The translations under genes and the position numbers were made by a program. Positions 31,638 through 39,391 of a DNA stretch of 47,193 bases are shown here, piece after piece. Position 1 is the stretch's first letter, and each line of letters starts with the position of its first letter. The notes under the pieces are model-generated. The model made no database searches, was not told the origin of the DNA, and worked only from the letters and a program-made list of their open reading frames with translations. The stretch comes from Bacillus fungorum (GTDB taxonomy: Bacteria; Bacillota; Bacilli; Bacillales; Bacillaceae_G), in contig NZ_NWUW01000030.1 in the NCBI RefSeq assembly GCF_002746455.1, positions 1 to 47,193 on the forward strand, given 5' to 3'.

Positions 31638-32627
31638 TTGAAATGTATAAATTGTGGGCAACTTTGCGAGGGAAATCAGTTAAATTGTGAAAGTTGCCAG
31701 CGGACTTTGCATACTGAACAGAGTGAAGGAAGCTCGCTCATAGACAAGGAATTAGAAGTATATGTAGGGAGACAATATCCGTATTACAAAAGGAAATGGG
31801 AGATTGAGGAAAAGCGGATTGCTAGGTGGAGCTGGAATGGTTGGGCAACTATTTTCAATGTAGGTTGGCTTGGATATCGTAAGTACTATTTACCGGCAGC
31901 ATTATTTGTATTGTTATTAGTAGCGTGTGATGCGTTTTCCTATTATATGGGCTTCAACGTAGCACTGCCGATCATTAATATGGTGCCTCTTACGTTTCTA
32001 TTACTTGTTTTTATTTTATTTGGAATGGCGATTTTTGCGAATGGATTATATTATCAATTCGCAGAAAGGCGTATATATCGAATAAAAGCACGAGAAATTC
32101 AAGATGAAACGGTTGAAAAGTACCTCATTCGTGATAGTGGTGGAACGAGTAAAATGGGAGCAACAATCGTTACGATTTTAGCGGTTGCTAGTATTTTTTT
32201 CAGCCATTTCTTTTTCCCGACTGATCGAGATATTATTCAAAAAGTTCGTACAAGCTCGCTATATGAATATCCATTCTTTTCTATCGGCGAATCGTTTGAA
32301 AATTATTTTAGAAATCCGGGTTGGGCATATTATCGTGGCACCGAAGGATTAGAATTGGTAGAGTTCCAAGGGGATAGTCCGGATATGTCGAAGAAAAAGG
32401 TTACGATCCAATTTATTGTTGATTATAAATTGGGTGAGATTGAGCCGTACTCACTTACGATTAATGGAGAATCTAAAAATGAGGAAGAATTTTTGAAGAT
32501 AATGGACGAAATATTTAAAGTTCAAAACCCATTTGACATAGAGGATGGATTACAAGTAAAAGCAGTAGAAAAAGAAGTGGATAGAAGAGCTCTCTATCCG
32601 CTTCTTTTTTTGTATATACGAAAATAA
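31638..32627 (+). CDS. Zinc-ribbon membrane protein, DUF2628-like
   Basis: The start is TTG 31638 (MKCINCGQLCEGNQLN), seven bases after AGAGGG; the upstream ATG 31620 lacks a site. The 329-residue product has a zinc ribbon at Cys3, Cys6, Cys17 and Cys20. After a linker it has a GYRKYYLPAALFVLLL segment and further membrane segments near 90-150 and 175-195, resembling DUF2628 proteins. The C-terminal part from about 200 is soluble. Its last ~18 codons include a strong terminator stem at 32571-32611, which suggests the stop codon has been lost or shifted. Confidence 0.7.
   Translation: MKCINCGQLCEGNQLNCESCQRTLHTEQSEGSSLIDKELEVYVGRQYPYYKRKWEIEEKRIARWSWNGWATIFNVGWLGYRKYYLPAALFVLLLVACDAFSYYMGFNVALPIINMVPLTFLLLVFILFGMAIFANGLYYQFAERRIYRIKAREIQDETVEKYLIRDSGGTSKMGATIVTILAVASIFFSHFFFPTDRDIIQKVRTSSLYEYPFFSIGESFENYFRNPGWAYYRGTEGLELVEFQGDSPDMSKKKVTIQFIVDYKLGEIEPYSLTINGESKNEEEFLKIMDEIFKVQNPFDIEDGLQVKAVEKEVDRRALYPLLFLYIRK
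32571..32611 (+). terminator. Terminator inside the 3' end of the zinc-ribbon gene
   Basis: GAAGTGGATAG AAGAGCTCT CTATCCGCTTC TTTTTTTG. The coding frame runs through it for about 15 codons. Confidence 0.8.
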
Positions 32628-32710
32628 TATTTGAAATAATCTGAATCTTTTGTATAATAATATGTATTATACTGGCTTTCATTTATACATATAGATTGGG
32701 GGAAGGAAGA

Positions 32711-34372
32711 ATGAAGAGAAAGGTAACAACGATTGCTGCAGTTGCATTATCGACTAGTGTATTAGTTGCAGGTTGCGGAAATGGGGAGAAGGCATCTACA
32801 ACGAAGAAAGAAACGGGTAAGGGAGCAGCAGATAAGCAAGTATTAAACTTACTAGAAACAGCAGAAATACCTTCAATGGATACGTCAAAATCAACAGACT
32901 CTGTATCATTCCGTGCCTTTGTAAATGCAATGGAAGGATTATATCGTTTGGATAAGGATAATAAACCAACTCCAGGTATGGCAAAAAACGTGAAAATGAG
33001 TGAAGATAAAAAGACATATACATTTGAATTACGAGACGCAAAGTGGTCTAATGGTGATCCAGTTCGAGCGCAAGATTTTGTATATGCATGGCAACGTACA
33101 TTAGATAAAGCAACGGCAGCTGAGTATGCATTTATTTTATTTGATGTGAAAAATGCACAGAAAGTCAATAAAGGAGAATTACCGTTAGATCAATTAGGAG
33201 TGAAAGCGAAGGATGATAAAACGTTAGTAGTAGAATTAGAACAACCAGCACCATATTTCCTTGAGCTTACTTCATTTCCAACATTTTTCCCTATAAATGA
33301 AAAATATGTGAAAGAACAAGGAGATAAATACGGATTAGAAGCAGATAAATTATTATATAATGGACCATTTACGATGAGTGAATGGAAACATGAACGAAGT
33401 TATCAGTTAAAGAAAAACCCTAATTATTGGGATAAAGATACTGTGAAGTTAGAAGAAATTAATGTGAATATTGTGAAGGAAACGAGCACAGGAGTAAATT
33501 TATATGATAGTGATCAAGCGGATCGAGTTATTTTAACTTCTGAATTTGTTGATAAATATAAAAAGAATAAGCCAGATGAATTTAAAACGAAGTTAGATCC
33601 ACGTATGTATTTCTTACGTTTTAACCAAAAAAATGCAACGTTTAAAAACCAAAAAGTTCGTGAAGCGATTGATCTGGCATATGATAAAAAAGGAATTGCA
33701 AATGTTATTTTAAATGACGGATCATTACCAGCATATTTCTTAGTACCTGAAAAATTTACGACAGGACCAGATGGGAAAGATTTCCGTTCTGTAAATAAAA
33801 ATTTCCGTGACAGTAAAGATAATGCAGCAAAAGCAAAAAAATTATGGGAAGAAGCGAAGAAGGAACTTGGCCAAGATACAATTACAGTAGAATTACTAAA
33901 TGATGATAACGGTAGCCGTAAAAAAGTGGGCGACTTTATTAAAGAAGAGTTAGAGAAAAACTTACCTGGTATTAAAGTGAATTTGAAACAACAGCCATAT
34001 AAGCAGAAGTTAGATTTAGAAAAGAAATTTGAATATGAATTCTCTTTATCTGCATGGAGTCCAGATTATCCAGATCCAATGACTTATATTGATATGTTTG
34101 TTACTGGAAGCTCATTTAATGAAATGGATTATTCTAATCCGAAGTATGATGATTTAGTAGCGAAATCAAAAGGAGAGCTATTAAAAGATGATAAAGCACG
34201 CTGGAATGCACTTGCAGAAGCTGAAAAAATCTTAATTAGTCAAGATGCTGCCATTTCTCCTACGTACCAACAAAGTACCGCATATTTAGAGAAACCATAC
34301 GTAAAAGGTATTGCAAATCATACGTTTGGTGGAGATTTCAGTTATAAATGGGCATATATTACAAAGAAATAG
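32711..34372 (+). CDS. Oligopeptide ABC transporter substrate-binding lipoprotein (OppA family)
   Basis: The 553-residue protein has a lipoprotein signal (MKRKVTTIAAVALSTSVLVA then GC) with Cys22. It is a family 5 solute-binding protein: LLETAEIPSMDTSKSTDSVS near the N-terminus, YTFELRDAKWSNGDPVRAQD with FVYAWQRTLD, and a C-terminal SAWSPDYPDPMTYIDMF. It binds oligopeptides for import. No permease or ATPase gene is next to it, so it is one of the several stand-alone OppA paralogues of this group. Start ATG 32711 follows GGGGGAAGGAAGA. Confidence 0.92.
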   Translation: MKRKVTTIAAVALSTSVLVAGCGNGEKASTTKKETGKGAADKQVLNLLETAEIPSMDTSKSTDSVSFRAFVNAMEGLYRLDKDNKPTPGMAKNVKMSEDKKTYTFELRDAKWSNGDPVRAQDFVYAWQRTLDKATAAEYAFILFDVKNAQKVNKGELPLDQLGVKAKDDKTLVVELEQPAPYFLELTSFPTFFPINEKYVKEQGDKYGLEADKLLYNGPFTMSEWKHERSYQLKKNPNYWDKDTVKLEEINVNIVKETSTGVNLYDSDQADRVILTSEFVDKYKKNKPDEFKTKLDPRMYFLRFNQKNATFKNQKVREAIDLAYDKKGIANVILNDGSLPAYFLVPEKFTTGPDGKDFRSVNKNFRDSKDNAAKAKKLWEEAKKELGQDTITVELLNDDNGSRKKVGDFIKEELEKNLPGIKVNLKQQPYKQKLDLEKKFEYEFSLSAWSPDYPDPMTYIDMFVTGSSFNEMDYSNPKYDDLVAKSKGELLKDDKARWNALAEAEKILISQDAAISPTYQQSTAYLEKPYVKGIANHTFGGDFSYKWAYITKK

Positions 34373-34379
34373 TATAATA

Positions 34380-34408
34380 AAGGATGAGTGAATTTTCGCT
34401 CATCTTTT
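34380..34408 (+). terminator. Terminator after oppA-like gene
   Basis: GATGAGTG AATTTT CGCTCATC TTTTATTT. Confidence 0.8.
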
Positions 34409-34430
34409 ATTTATATAGGAGGAATTAGGG

Positions 34431-34847
34431 TTGTTAAAAGGAATCAATCATCTTTGTTTTTCAGTATCTAATTTAGAAGATTCTATTACATTTTACGAAA
34501 AAGTATTGGAAGGAGAATTATTAGTTAGAGGAAGAAAACTTGCATATTTTAATATATGTGGAGTATGGATAGCACTTAATGAAGAAATACATATTCCGAG
34601 AAATGAGATTCATCAATCTTATACACATATTGCGTTTTCTGTTGAACAGAAAGACTTTGAACGTCTACTGCAGCGATTAGAAGAAAACGATGTTCATATA
34701 TTACAAGGAAGAGAACGAGATGTAAGGGATTGTGAGTCTATATATTTTGTTGATCCAGATGGCCATAAGTTTGAATTTCATTCAGGGACATTGCAAGACC
34801 GACTTACTTATTATAAGGAAGATAAACCTCATATGACATTTTACTAA
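34431..34847 (+). CDS. fosB: FosB metallothiol transferase (fosfomycin resistance)
   Basis: The 138-residue vicinal-oxygen-chelate enzyme has metal ligands His7, His66 and Glu115 at exactly the FosB positions, and Cys9 as in Staphylococcus and B. cereus FosB. SYTHIAFSVE and FVDPDGHKFEFHSGTLQDRL are diagnostic. It adds bacillithiol to the epoxide of fosfomycin in the cytoplasm using Mn2+ or Mg2+. The start is TTG 34431 after AGGAGGAATTAGGG. It leads a tight three-gene run with an SDR-like gene and a phosphatase. Confidence 0.96.
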   Translation: MLKGINHLCFSVSNLEDSITFYEKVLEGELLVRGRKLAYFNICGVWIALNEEIHIPRNEIHQSYTHIAFSVEQKDFERLLQRLEENDVHILQGRERDVRDCESIYFVDPDGHKFEFHSGTLQDRLTYYKEDKPHMTFY

Positions 34848-34859
34848 GGGGGGAGGAAG

Positions 34860-35405
34860 TTGCATGCACTAGTAATTGGTGGAACAGGGATGTTAAAGAG
34901 AGTTTCTATGTGGCTTTGTGAGCAAGGGTTTCATGTTTCTATTATTGGAAGAGATGAAGGGAGATTAGAAAATGTTAAGCAAGAGAGTGCTACACCAGAA
35001 AGTATTACATGCCTTCCGTTAGATTATCATAATGATGACGATGTAAAGTTAGCTATTAAACGTACAATTGAGAGGAATGGCCCAATAACATTAGTTGTCG
35101 CATGGATACACGCAAGCGCAAAGGATGCGTTATCACTCATTTGTAAAGAATTAGACTTGTTGTCTGAAACATACAGCGTTTTTCATATTTTAGGCAGTAA
35201 AGCGTCGCGTATGACTACACAAAAAATAGGTGGTACGCGATGTAGTTATCATAGAATTATATTAGGGTTTATATTAGAAGATACATACGGAAGATGGCTT
35301 ACTCATGAAGAGATATCAGATGGGGTAATAAAGGGGATTGATAGTAAATGCGATGAATGGATTGTAGGGCGAGTAGAAGCGTGGGAATTGCGGCCAACAT
35401 GGTAA
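34860..35405 (+). CDS. Short-chain dehydrogenase-like Rossmann protein
   Basis: The 181-residue product has a Rossmann motif VIGGTGMLKRVS at the N-terminus, a second strand HVSIIGRDEGRLE, and LVVAWIHASAKDALS. It lacks the canonical YxxxK catalytic pair in the expected place, so catalysis is uncertain. The start is TTG 34860, 12 bp after the fosB stop with GGGGGGAGG. It is in a probable operon with fosB and the phosphatase; the role in that context is unknown. Confidence 0.75.
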   Translation: MHALVIGGTGMLKRVSMWLCEQGFHVSIIGRDEGRLENVKQESATPESITCLPLDYHNDDDVKLAIKRTIERNGPITLVVAWIHASAKDALSLICKELDLLSETYSVFHILGSKASRMTTQKIGGTRCSYHRIILGFILEDTYGRWLTHEEISDGVIKGIDSKCDEWIVGRVEAWELRPTW

Positions 35406-35418
35406 GGGGGAATGCGAA

Positions 35419-36030
35419 ATGAAAACAACTGTATATGTAACAAGGCATGGTGAAACGGAATGGAATGTAGCGAAGCGAATGCAAGGGCGGAAAAATTCTG
35501 CTTTAACTGAAAATGGTATGCTACAAGCTAAGCGATTAGGAGATCGAATGAAAGATTTATCTATCAATGCAATCTATAGTAGTCCGAGTGAAAGAACTCT
35601 TCATACTGCAGAGTTAATAAAGGGCGATCGTGATATACCGATAATCGCGGATGAGCATTTCTATGAAATTAACATGGGGATTTGGGAAGGACAGACAATT
35701 GATGATATAGAAAGGCAATACCCAGACGAAATACAGTTATTTTGGTATGAGCCACATCTTTTTCAATCCACATCAGGAGAAAATTTTGAGGCTGTTCAAA
35801 ATAGGGTAATGGAGGGGATACAGCTTCTTTTAGAAAAGCATAAAGGAGAAAGTATATTAATTGTCTCCCATGCGGCAGCGGCAAAATTACTTGTAGGACA
35901 TTTTGCGGGTATTGAAATAGAGAATGTATGGGATGATCCATTTATGCATAGTGCTAGTCTTAGTGTAATAGAATTTGAAGACGGTAAAGGTGTAGTGAAG
36001 CAATTTGCGGATATAAGTCATTTTCAGTAA
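35419..36030 (+). CDS. Histidine phosphatase family protein
   Basis: A 203-residue phosphatase of the phosphoglycerate-mutase superfamily: RHGETEWN (His10 as phospho-acceptor), GRKNSALTENG, IYSSPSERTLHTAE, and ILIVSHAAAAKLL with the second His. The substrate cannot be inferred; YhfR and alpha-ribazole phosphatase relatives are possible. AAGGGGGAATGCGAA gives the start. It is last of the fosB cluster. Confidence 0.9.
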   Translation: MKTTVYVTRHGETEWNVAKRMQGRKNSALTENGMLQAKRLGDRMKDLSINAIYSSPSERTLHTAELIKGDRDIPIIADEHFYEINMGIWEGQTIDDIERQYPDEIQLFWYEPHLFQSTSGENFEAVQNRVMEGIQLLLEKHKGESILIVSHAAAAKLLVGHFAGIEIENVWDDPFMHSASLSVIEFEDGKGVVKQFADISHFQ

Positions 36031-36031
36031 G

Positions 36032-36068
36032 CATACAAAAAAGGCCGTGAAAACGGCCTTTTTGTATG
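36032..36068. terminator. Bidirectional terminator
   Basis: CATACAAAAAAGGCCGT GAAA ACGGCCTTTTTGTATG between the phosphatase and exsB. Confidence 0.92.
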
Positions 36069-36072
36069 AAAA

Positions 36073-36606
36073 TTAGCAATTACGCTTTTTGTACCAGAAG
36101 TGATCGAATTTCTTGTTTTTGCAAGATGGGAATTTATGTCCGCCATCGTGACAATCTTTACCATGACCCCATGAATCATCGCGAGAGCCGCCGTGGCTGT
36201 GAGGGAAGAATTCACACTTTTTACAGTAACATCGTTTTGTCCAGTAAAATTTCTTTTCAAAGCGCACACATTTTGTAACGAACGTACAATGCTTTCTGCG
36301 AGTACGTTTTGTAACTAGAACGCATTCTTTTCTACGTGTTATTTTCGTAACGAACGTCCATTTTTGAACACGAACGCGAGTACATTTCGTAACAAATGTC
36401 CACTTTTTAACGTGAGTACATTTTGTAACGAATGTACAATGTTTCACGCGAGTACATCTTGTTCTTGGACATTTACAATCATCGCTACACTCAATTTTTG
36501 AAGAGCGATCATCATCGCATTCAAACGTACTTGGATCTTGATGTAAGAAATCCTCCATCCCAGCACTTTTGATTTCTTCGACAGCTTTTCTAATATCTCG
36601 TTTCAT
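36073..36606 (-). CDS. exsB: ExsB-like exosporium / CotG-like repeat protein
   Basis: The start is ATG 36606 after AAGGAGGATTTCT; the longer frame has no site. The 177-residue protein begins MKRDIRKAVEEIKSAGMEDF, which I recognise as ExsB of the B. cereus group. Residues 51-115 are about five tandem units of 12-14 residues around the core TFVTK (CTFVTK, WTFVTK, WTFVTK, CVLVTK, CTFVTK), rich in Thr, Lys, Arg and Cys. The end is rich in His, Cys and Gly. In B. anthracis ExsB is heavily Thr-phosphorylated and needed to anchor the exosporium. It is divergent from cotH, a kinase of such CotG-like proteins. Confidence 0.85.
   Translation of the reverse strand: MKRDIRKAVEEIKSAGMEDFLHQDPSTFECDDDRSSKIECSDDCKCPRTRCTRVKHCTFVTKCTHVKKWTFVTKCTRVRVQKWTFVTKITRRKECVLVTKRTRRKHCTFVTKCVRFEKKFYWTKRCYCKKCEFFPHSHGGSRDDSWGHGKDCHDGGHKFPSCKNKKFDHFWYKKRNC
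36228..36456 (-). repeat. Tandem coding repeats in exsB
   Basis: Degenerate 36-42-bp units, readable as recurring TTTTGTAACGAA and CGAACGTCCA/CGAATGTACA words on the plus strand, encode the TFVTK repeats. Copy number may vary among strains. Confidence 0.75.
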
Positions 36607-36787
36607 AGAAATCCTCCTTATCATGTATTTAATTGAAAAGGTATTCTTTTTCCTTAACAGGATATGTATGTGGGTATCTTTCTGAACAGGACAAGAGTGT
36701 AATTTTATATAAATGGTTGATAGTGGAGGTATGGACAAGGCGAAGTGCATACATTGAATGAAGAGAACTGAGAAGGGATGTGGAAAT

Positions 36788-37864
36788 ATGCTACCTTCAT
36801 ATGATTTTTTTATTCATCCAATGTACTTAGTGGAATTGAAAAAAGATATTTGGTCAGACAGTCCAGTGCCAGCAAAATTAACTTATGGAAAAAAGAAGTA
36901 TGATATTGATATCGTATACCGAGGGGCTCATATTCGAGAATTTGAGAAAAAGTCTTATCATGTTATGTTTTATAAACCGAAAAAATTTCAAGGCGCGAAA
37001 GAGTTTCATTTAAATTCAGAGTTTATGGATCCGTCCCTCATTCGAAATAAATTATCACTAGATTTTTTTCATGATATTGGTGTACTTTCACCGAAGTCAC
37101 AACATGTATTTATAAAAATTAATGGTCAAATTCAAGGCGTATATTTACAATTAGAATCAGTTGATGAAAACTTTTTGAAAAATCGAGGGTTGCCGAGTGG
37201 TTCTATTTATTATGCGATAGATGATGATGCGAATTTTTCTTTAATGAGTGAGAGAGAGAAAGATGTTAAGACCGAGCTTTTTGCTGGTTATGAATTTAAA
37301 TGTTCGAATGAAAATAGTGAAGAACAATTGAGTGAATTTGTATTTCAAGCGAATACTTTGTCTAGGGAATCTTATGAAAAAGAAATTGGGAAGTTTCTAC
37401 ATGTAGACAAATATTTACGGTGGTTAGCTGGCGTCATTTTTACGCAAAACTTTGATGGTTTTGTTCATAACTATGCACTATATCATAACGATGAAACGAA
37501 TTTATTTGAAGTGATACCGTGGGATTATGATGCGACTTGGGGGCGAGATGTGCAAGGGAGGCCACTTAATCATGAATATATTCGTATTCAAGGATATAAC
37601 ACGTTAAGTGCAAGATTGTTAGATATACCTGTATTTAGAAAACAATATCGAAGTATTTTAGAAGAAATATTAGAAGAACAATTTACCGTTTCGTTTATGA
37701 TGCCTAAAGTAGAGGGTTTGTGTGAATTAATTCGTCCATATTTACTACAAGATCCATATATGAAAGAGAAATTAGAAACATTTGATCAAGAGGCTGATAT
37801 GATTGATGAATATATAAATAAAAGAAGAAAGTATATACAAGACCATTTACATGAATTGGATTAA
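36788..37864 (+). CDS. cotH: CotH spore coat protein kinase
   Basis: The 358-residue protein (start ATG 36788 after AAGGGATGTGGAAAT; the ATG 30 bp upstream lacks a site) matches CotH, 362 residues in B. subtilis. The N-terminal part has KSYHVMFYKP and FHLNSEFMDPSLIRNKLS. The catalytic region shows NFDGFVHNY (221-229, Asp223) and PWDYDATWG (244-252, Asp246 and Asp248), the conserved kinase residues. CotH phosphorylates Ser/Thr of CotG- and CotB-type coat proteins during late sporulation. The gene is divergent from exsB, as cotH and cotG are in B. subtilis. The substrate pairing is inference. Confidence 0.92.
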   Translation: MLPSYDFFIHPMYLVELKKDIWSDSPVPAKLTYGKKKYDIDIVYRGAHIREFEKKSYHVMFYKPKKFQGAKEFHLNSEFMDPSLIRNKLSLDFFHDIGVLSPKSQHVFIKINGQIQGVYLQLESVDENFLKNRGLPSGSIYYAIDDDANFSLMSEREKDVKTELFAGYEFKCSNENSEEQLSEFVFQANTLSRESYEKEIGKFLHVDKYLRWLAGVIFTQNFDGFVHNYALYHNDETNLFEVIPWDYDATWGRDVQGRPLNHEYIRIQGYNTLSARLLDIPVFRKQYRSILEEILEEQFTVSFMMPKVEGLCELIRPYLLQDPYMKEKLETFDQEADMIDEYINKRRKYIQDHLHELD

Positions 37865-37869
37865 TTTTG

Positions 37870-37903
37870 AAAGAGATTGGAACATTATCAATCTCTTTTT
37901 TTG
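37870..37903 (+). terminator. Terminator after cotH
   Basis: AAAGAGATTG GAACATTAT CAATCTCTTTTTTT. Confidence 0.85.
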
Positions 37904-37970
37904 TATAATAAAGATGTATCAATCAAATTGACTTAATATTCATTCGAAAGAGGATGGGGGATGTGGAAAC

Positions 37971-38588
37971 ATGACGGTAAAATGGATTGATTGGGTAAAA
38001 CAAATACAATCTATAGCCCAAGCAGGTTTAACGTATTCTAAGGATGTGTATGATATAGAGCGTTTCCAACAATTGCGGGATATTTCCATTTCGATGATGT
38101 CACATTACACAAAGACAGATTGGGAAGTTGTAGAGAAGTTATTTGCCAGTGAGACAGGCTATCAAACACCTAAAGTTGATATAAGAGCAGTCGTTTTTCA
38201 AAATGAAAAACTATTATTTGTGAAAGAAAAAAGTGATGGGAAATGGGCGTTGCCAGGTGGATGGGCTGATATCGGTTATACGCCGACAGAAGTAGCAGCA
38301 AAAGAGGTTTTAGAAGAGGCAGGTTATGAGGTAGATCATTTTAAGCTACTGGCTATATTTGATAAAGAAAAACATCATCCATCACCTTCAGCAACGCATG
38401 TATATAAGATTTTTATTGGATGTGAGATTGTAGGCGGAGAAAAGAAAACTAGCATTGAAACAGAAGATGTGGAGTTTTTTAGTGAGAATGAATTACCTAA
38501 TCTATCGATTGCTAGAAATACTGAAGCGCAAATTAAAGAAATGTTTGCTTACATGAAAGATCCGCAGAAAGAAAAAATAATAGATTAG
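37971..38588 (+). CDS. NUDIX hydrolase with NUDIX_N domain
   Basis: The 205-residue protein has a helical N-terminal domain (about 1-60, WVKQIQSIAQAGLTYSKDVY) and a NUDIX domain with the box GGWADIGYTPTEVAAKEVLE then EAG (96-118). The box has Tyr103 and Lys111 where consensus has Glu and Arg, a known pattern in this subfamily. Likely an ADP-ribose or related nucleotide pyrophosphatase. GGAGGATGGGGGATGTGGAAAC precedes ATG 37971. Confidence 0.88.
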   Translation: MTVKWIDWVKQIQSIAQAGLTYSKDVYDIERFQQLRDISISMMSHYTKTDWEVVEKLFASETGYQTPKVDIRAVVFQNEKLLFVKEKSDGKWALPGGWADIGYTPTEVAAKEVLEEAGYEVDHFKLLAIFDKEKHHPSPSATHVYKIFIGCEIVGGEKKTSIETEDVEFFSENELPNLSIARNTEAQIKEMFAYMKDPQKEKIID

Positions 38589-38692
38589 TAATGCTTATGT
38601 TGATAATTTTATTGGAATGAAGATATTGGCAGAATGTAACCTTTATGTAATAATGGGATGGTATGTGAAGAAAAAAGGAGATAGAAAAGAAA

Positions 38693-39295
38693 ATGTTAGC
38701 AAACATAATAGATCAGTTATTGCAATTTTTTGCAAGCTTAGGTTACTTTGGAGTAGCACTAGCTTTAATGATTGAAATTATCCCGAGTGAAATTGTACTT
38801 TCGTATGCTGGATTTTTAGTCGCAGATGGTAAAATTAGCTTTGTTGGTGCAGTTATTGCTGGAACAATAGGTGGTACTTTAGCTCAAATCTTTTTATATT
38901 GGCTTGGATACTATGGAGGCCGTCCAGTTGTAGAGAAATATGGAAAATATCTACTTATTAATAAACACCATTTAGACATAGCAGAAAATTGGTTTAAGCG
39001 TTACGGAGCAGGAGTAATCTTTTCTGCACGTTTTATCCCAGTCGTACGTCATGCAATCTCTATTCCAGCAGGATTAGCTAAAATGCCGTTAAAACTATTT
39101 ACACTGTATACAGTAGTTGCGATTATTCCATGGTCAATTCTATTTATATACTTAGGTGAAAAGCTTGGTGGGAATTGGCGACACATCAAAGAGTATGCAT
39201 CTGATTACACACATTACATAATTATAGGAGCTGTTCTCTTTGTTGCTCTATACTTTGGATTAAAGTATTTCAAAAAGAAAAAAACAGCGCGTTAA
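38693..39295 (+). CDS. DedA-family membrane protein
   Basis: A 200-residue DedA/VTT protein with four to five membrane segments. Motifs include PSEIVLSYAGFLVADGK near the N-terminus, GGTLAQIFLYWLGYYGGRPV, and FSARFIPVVRHAISIPAGLA (the F.RF.P..R....PAG signature). DedA proteins recycle undecaprenyl phosphate or other lipids across the membrane. AAAAAGGAGATAGAAAAGAAA precedes the start. Single gene. Confidence 0.92.
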   Translation: MLANIIDQLLQFFASLGYFGVALALMIEIIPSEIVLSYAGFLVADGKISFVGAVIAGTIGGTLAQIFLYWLGYYGGRPVVEKYGKYLLINKHHLDIAENWFKRYGAGVIFSARFIPVVRHAISIPAGLAKMPLKLFTLYTVVAIIPWSILFIYLGEKLGGNWRHIKEYASDYTHYIIIGAVLFVALYFGLKYFKKKKTAR

Positions 39296-39326
39296 AGTCA
39301 ATGATTTTTCATTGGCTTTTTTATTT
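39295..39326 (+). terminator. Terminator after dedA-like gene
   Basis: AGTCAATGA TTTTT CATTGGCTTTTTTATT. Confidence 0.8.
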
Positions 39327-39391
39327 GTTTCGGTTCTAAAAAAAAGGAGTTGTCCATAATGTGTAATAATAAAGTGTAGCGGGGGAATGTG

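Noticed and set aside
38256..38324. Atypical NUDIX box (Tyr and Lys substitutions) considered as inactive
   Set aside because: The same pattern is familiar in NUDIX_N-containing hydrolases, and the core EExxG acids are intact.
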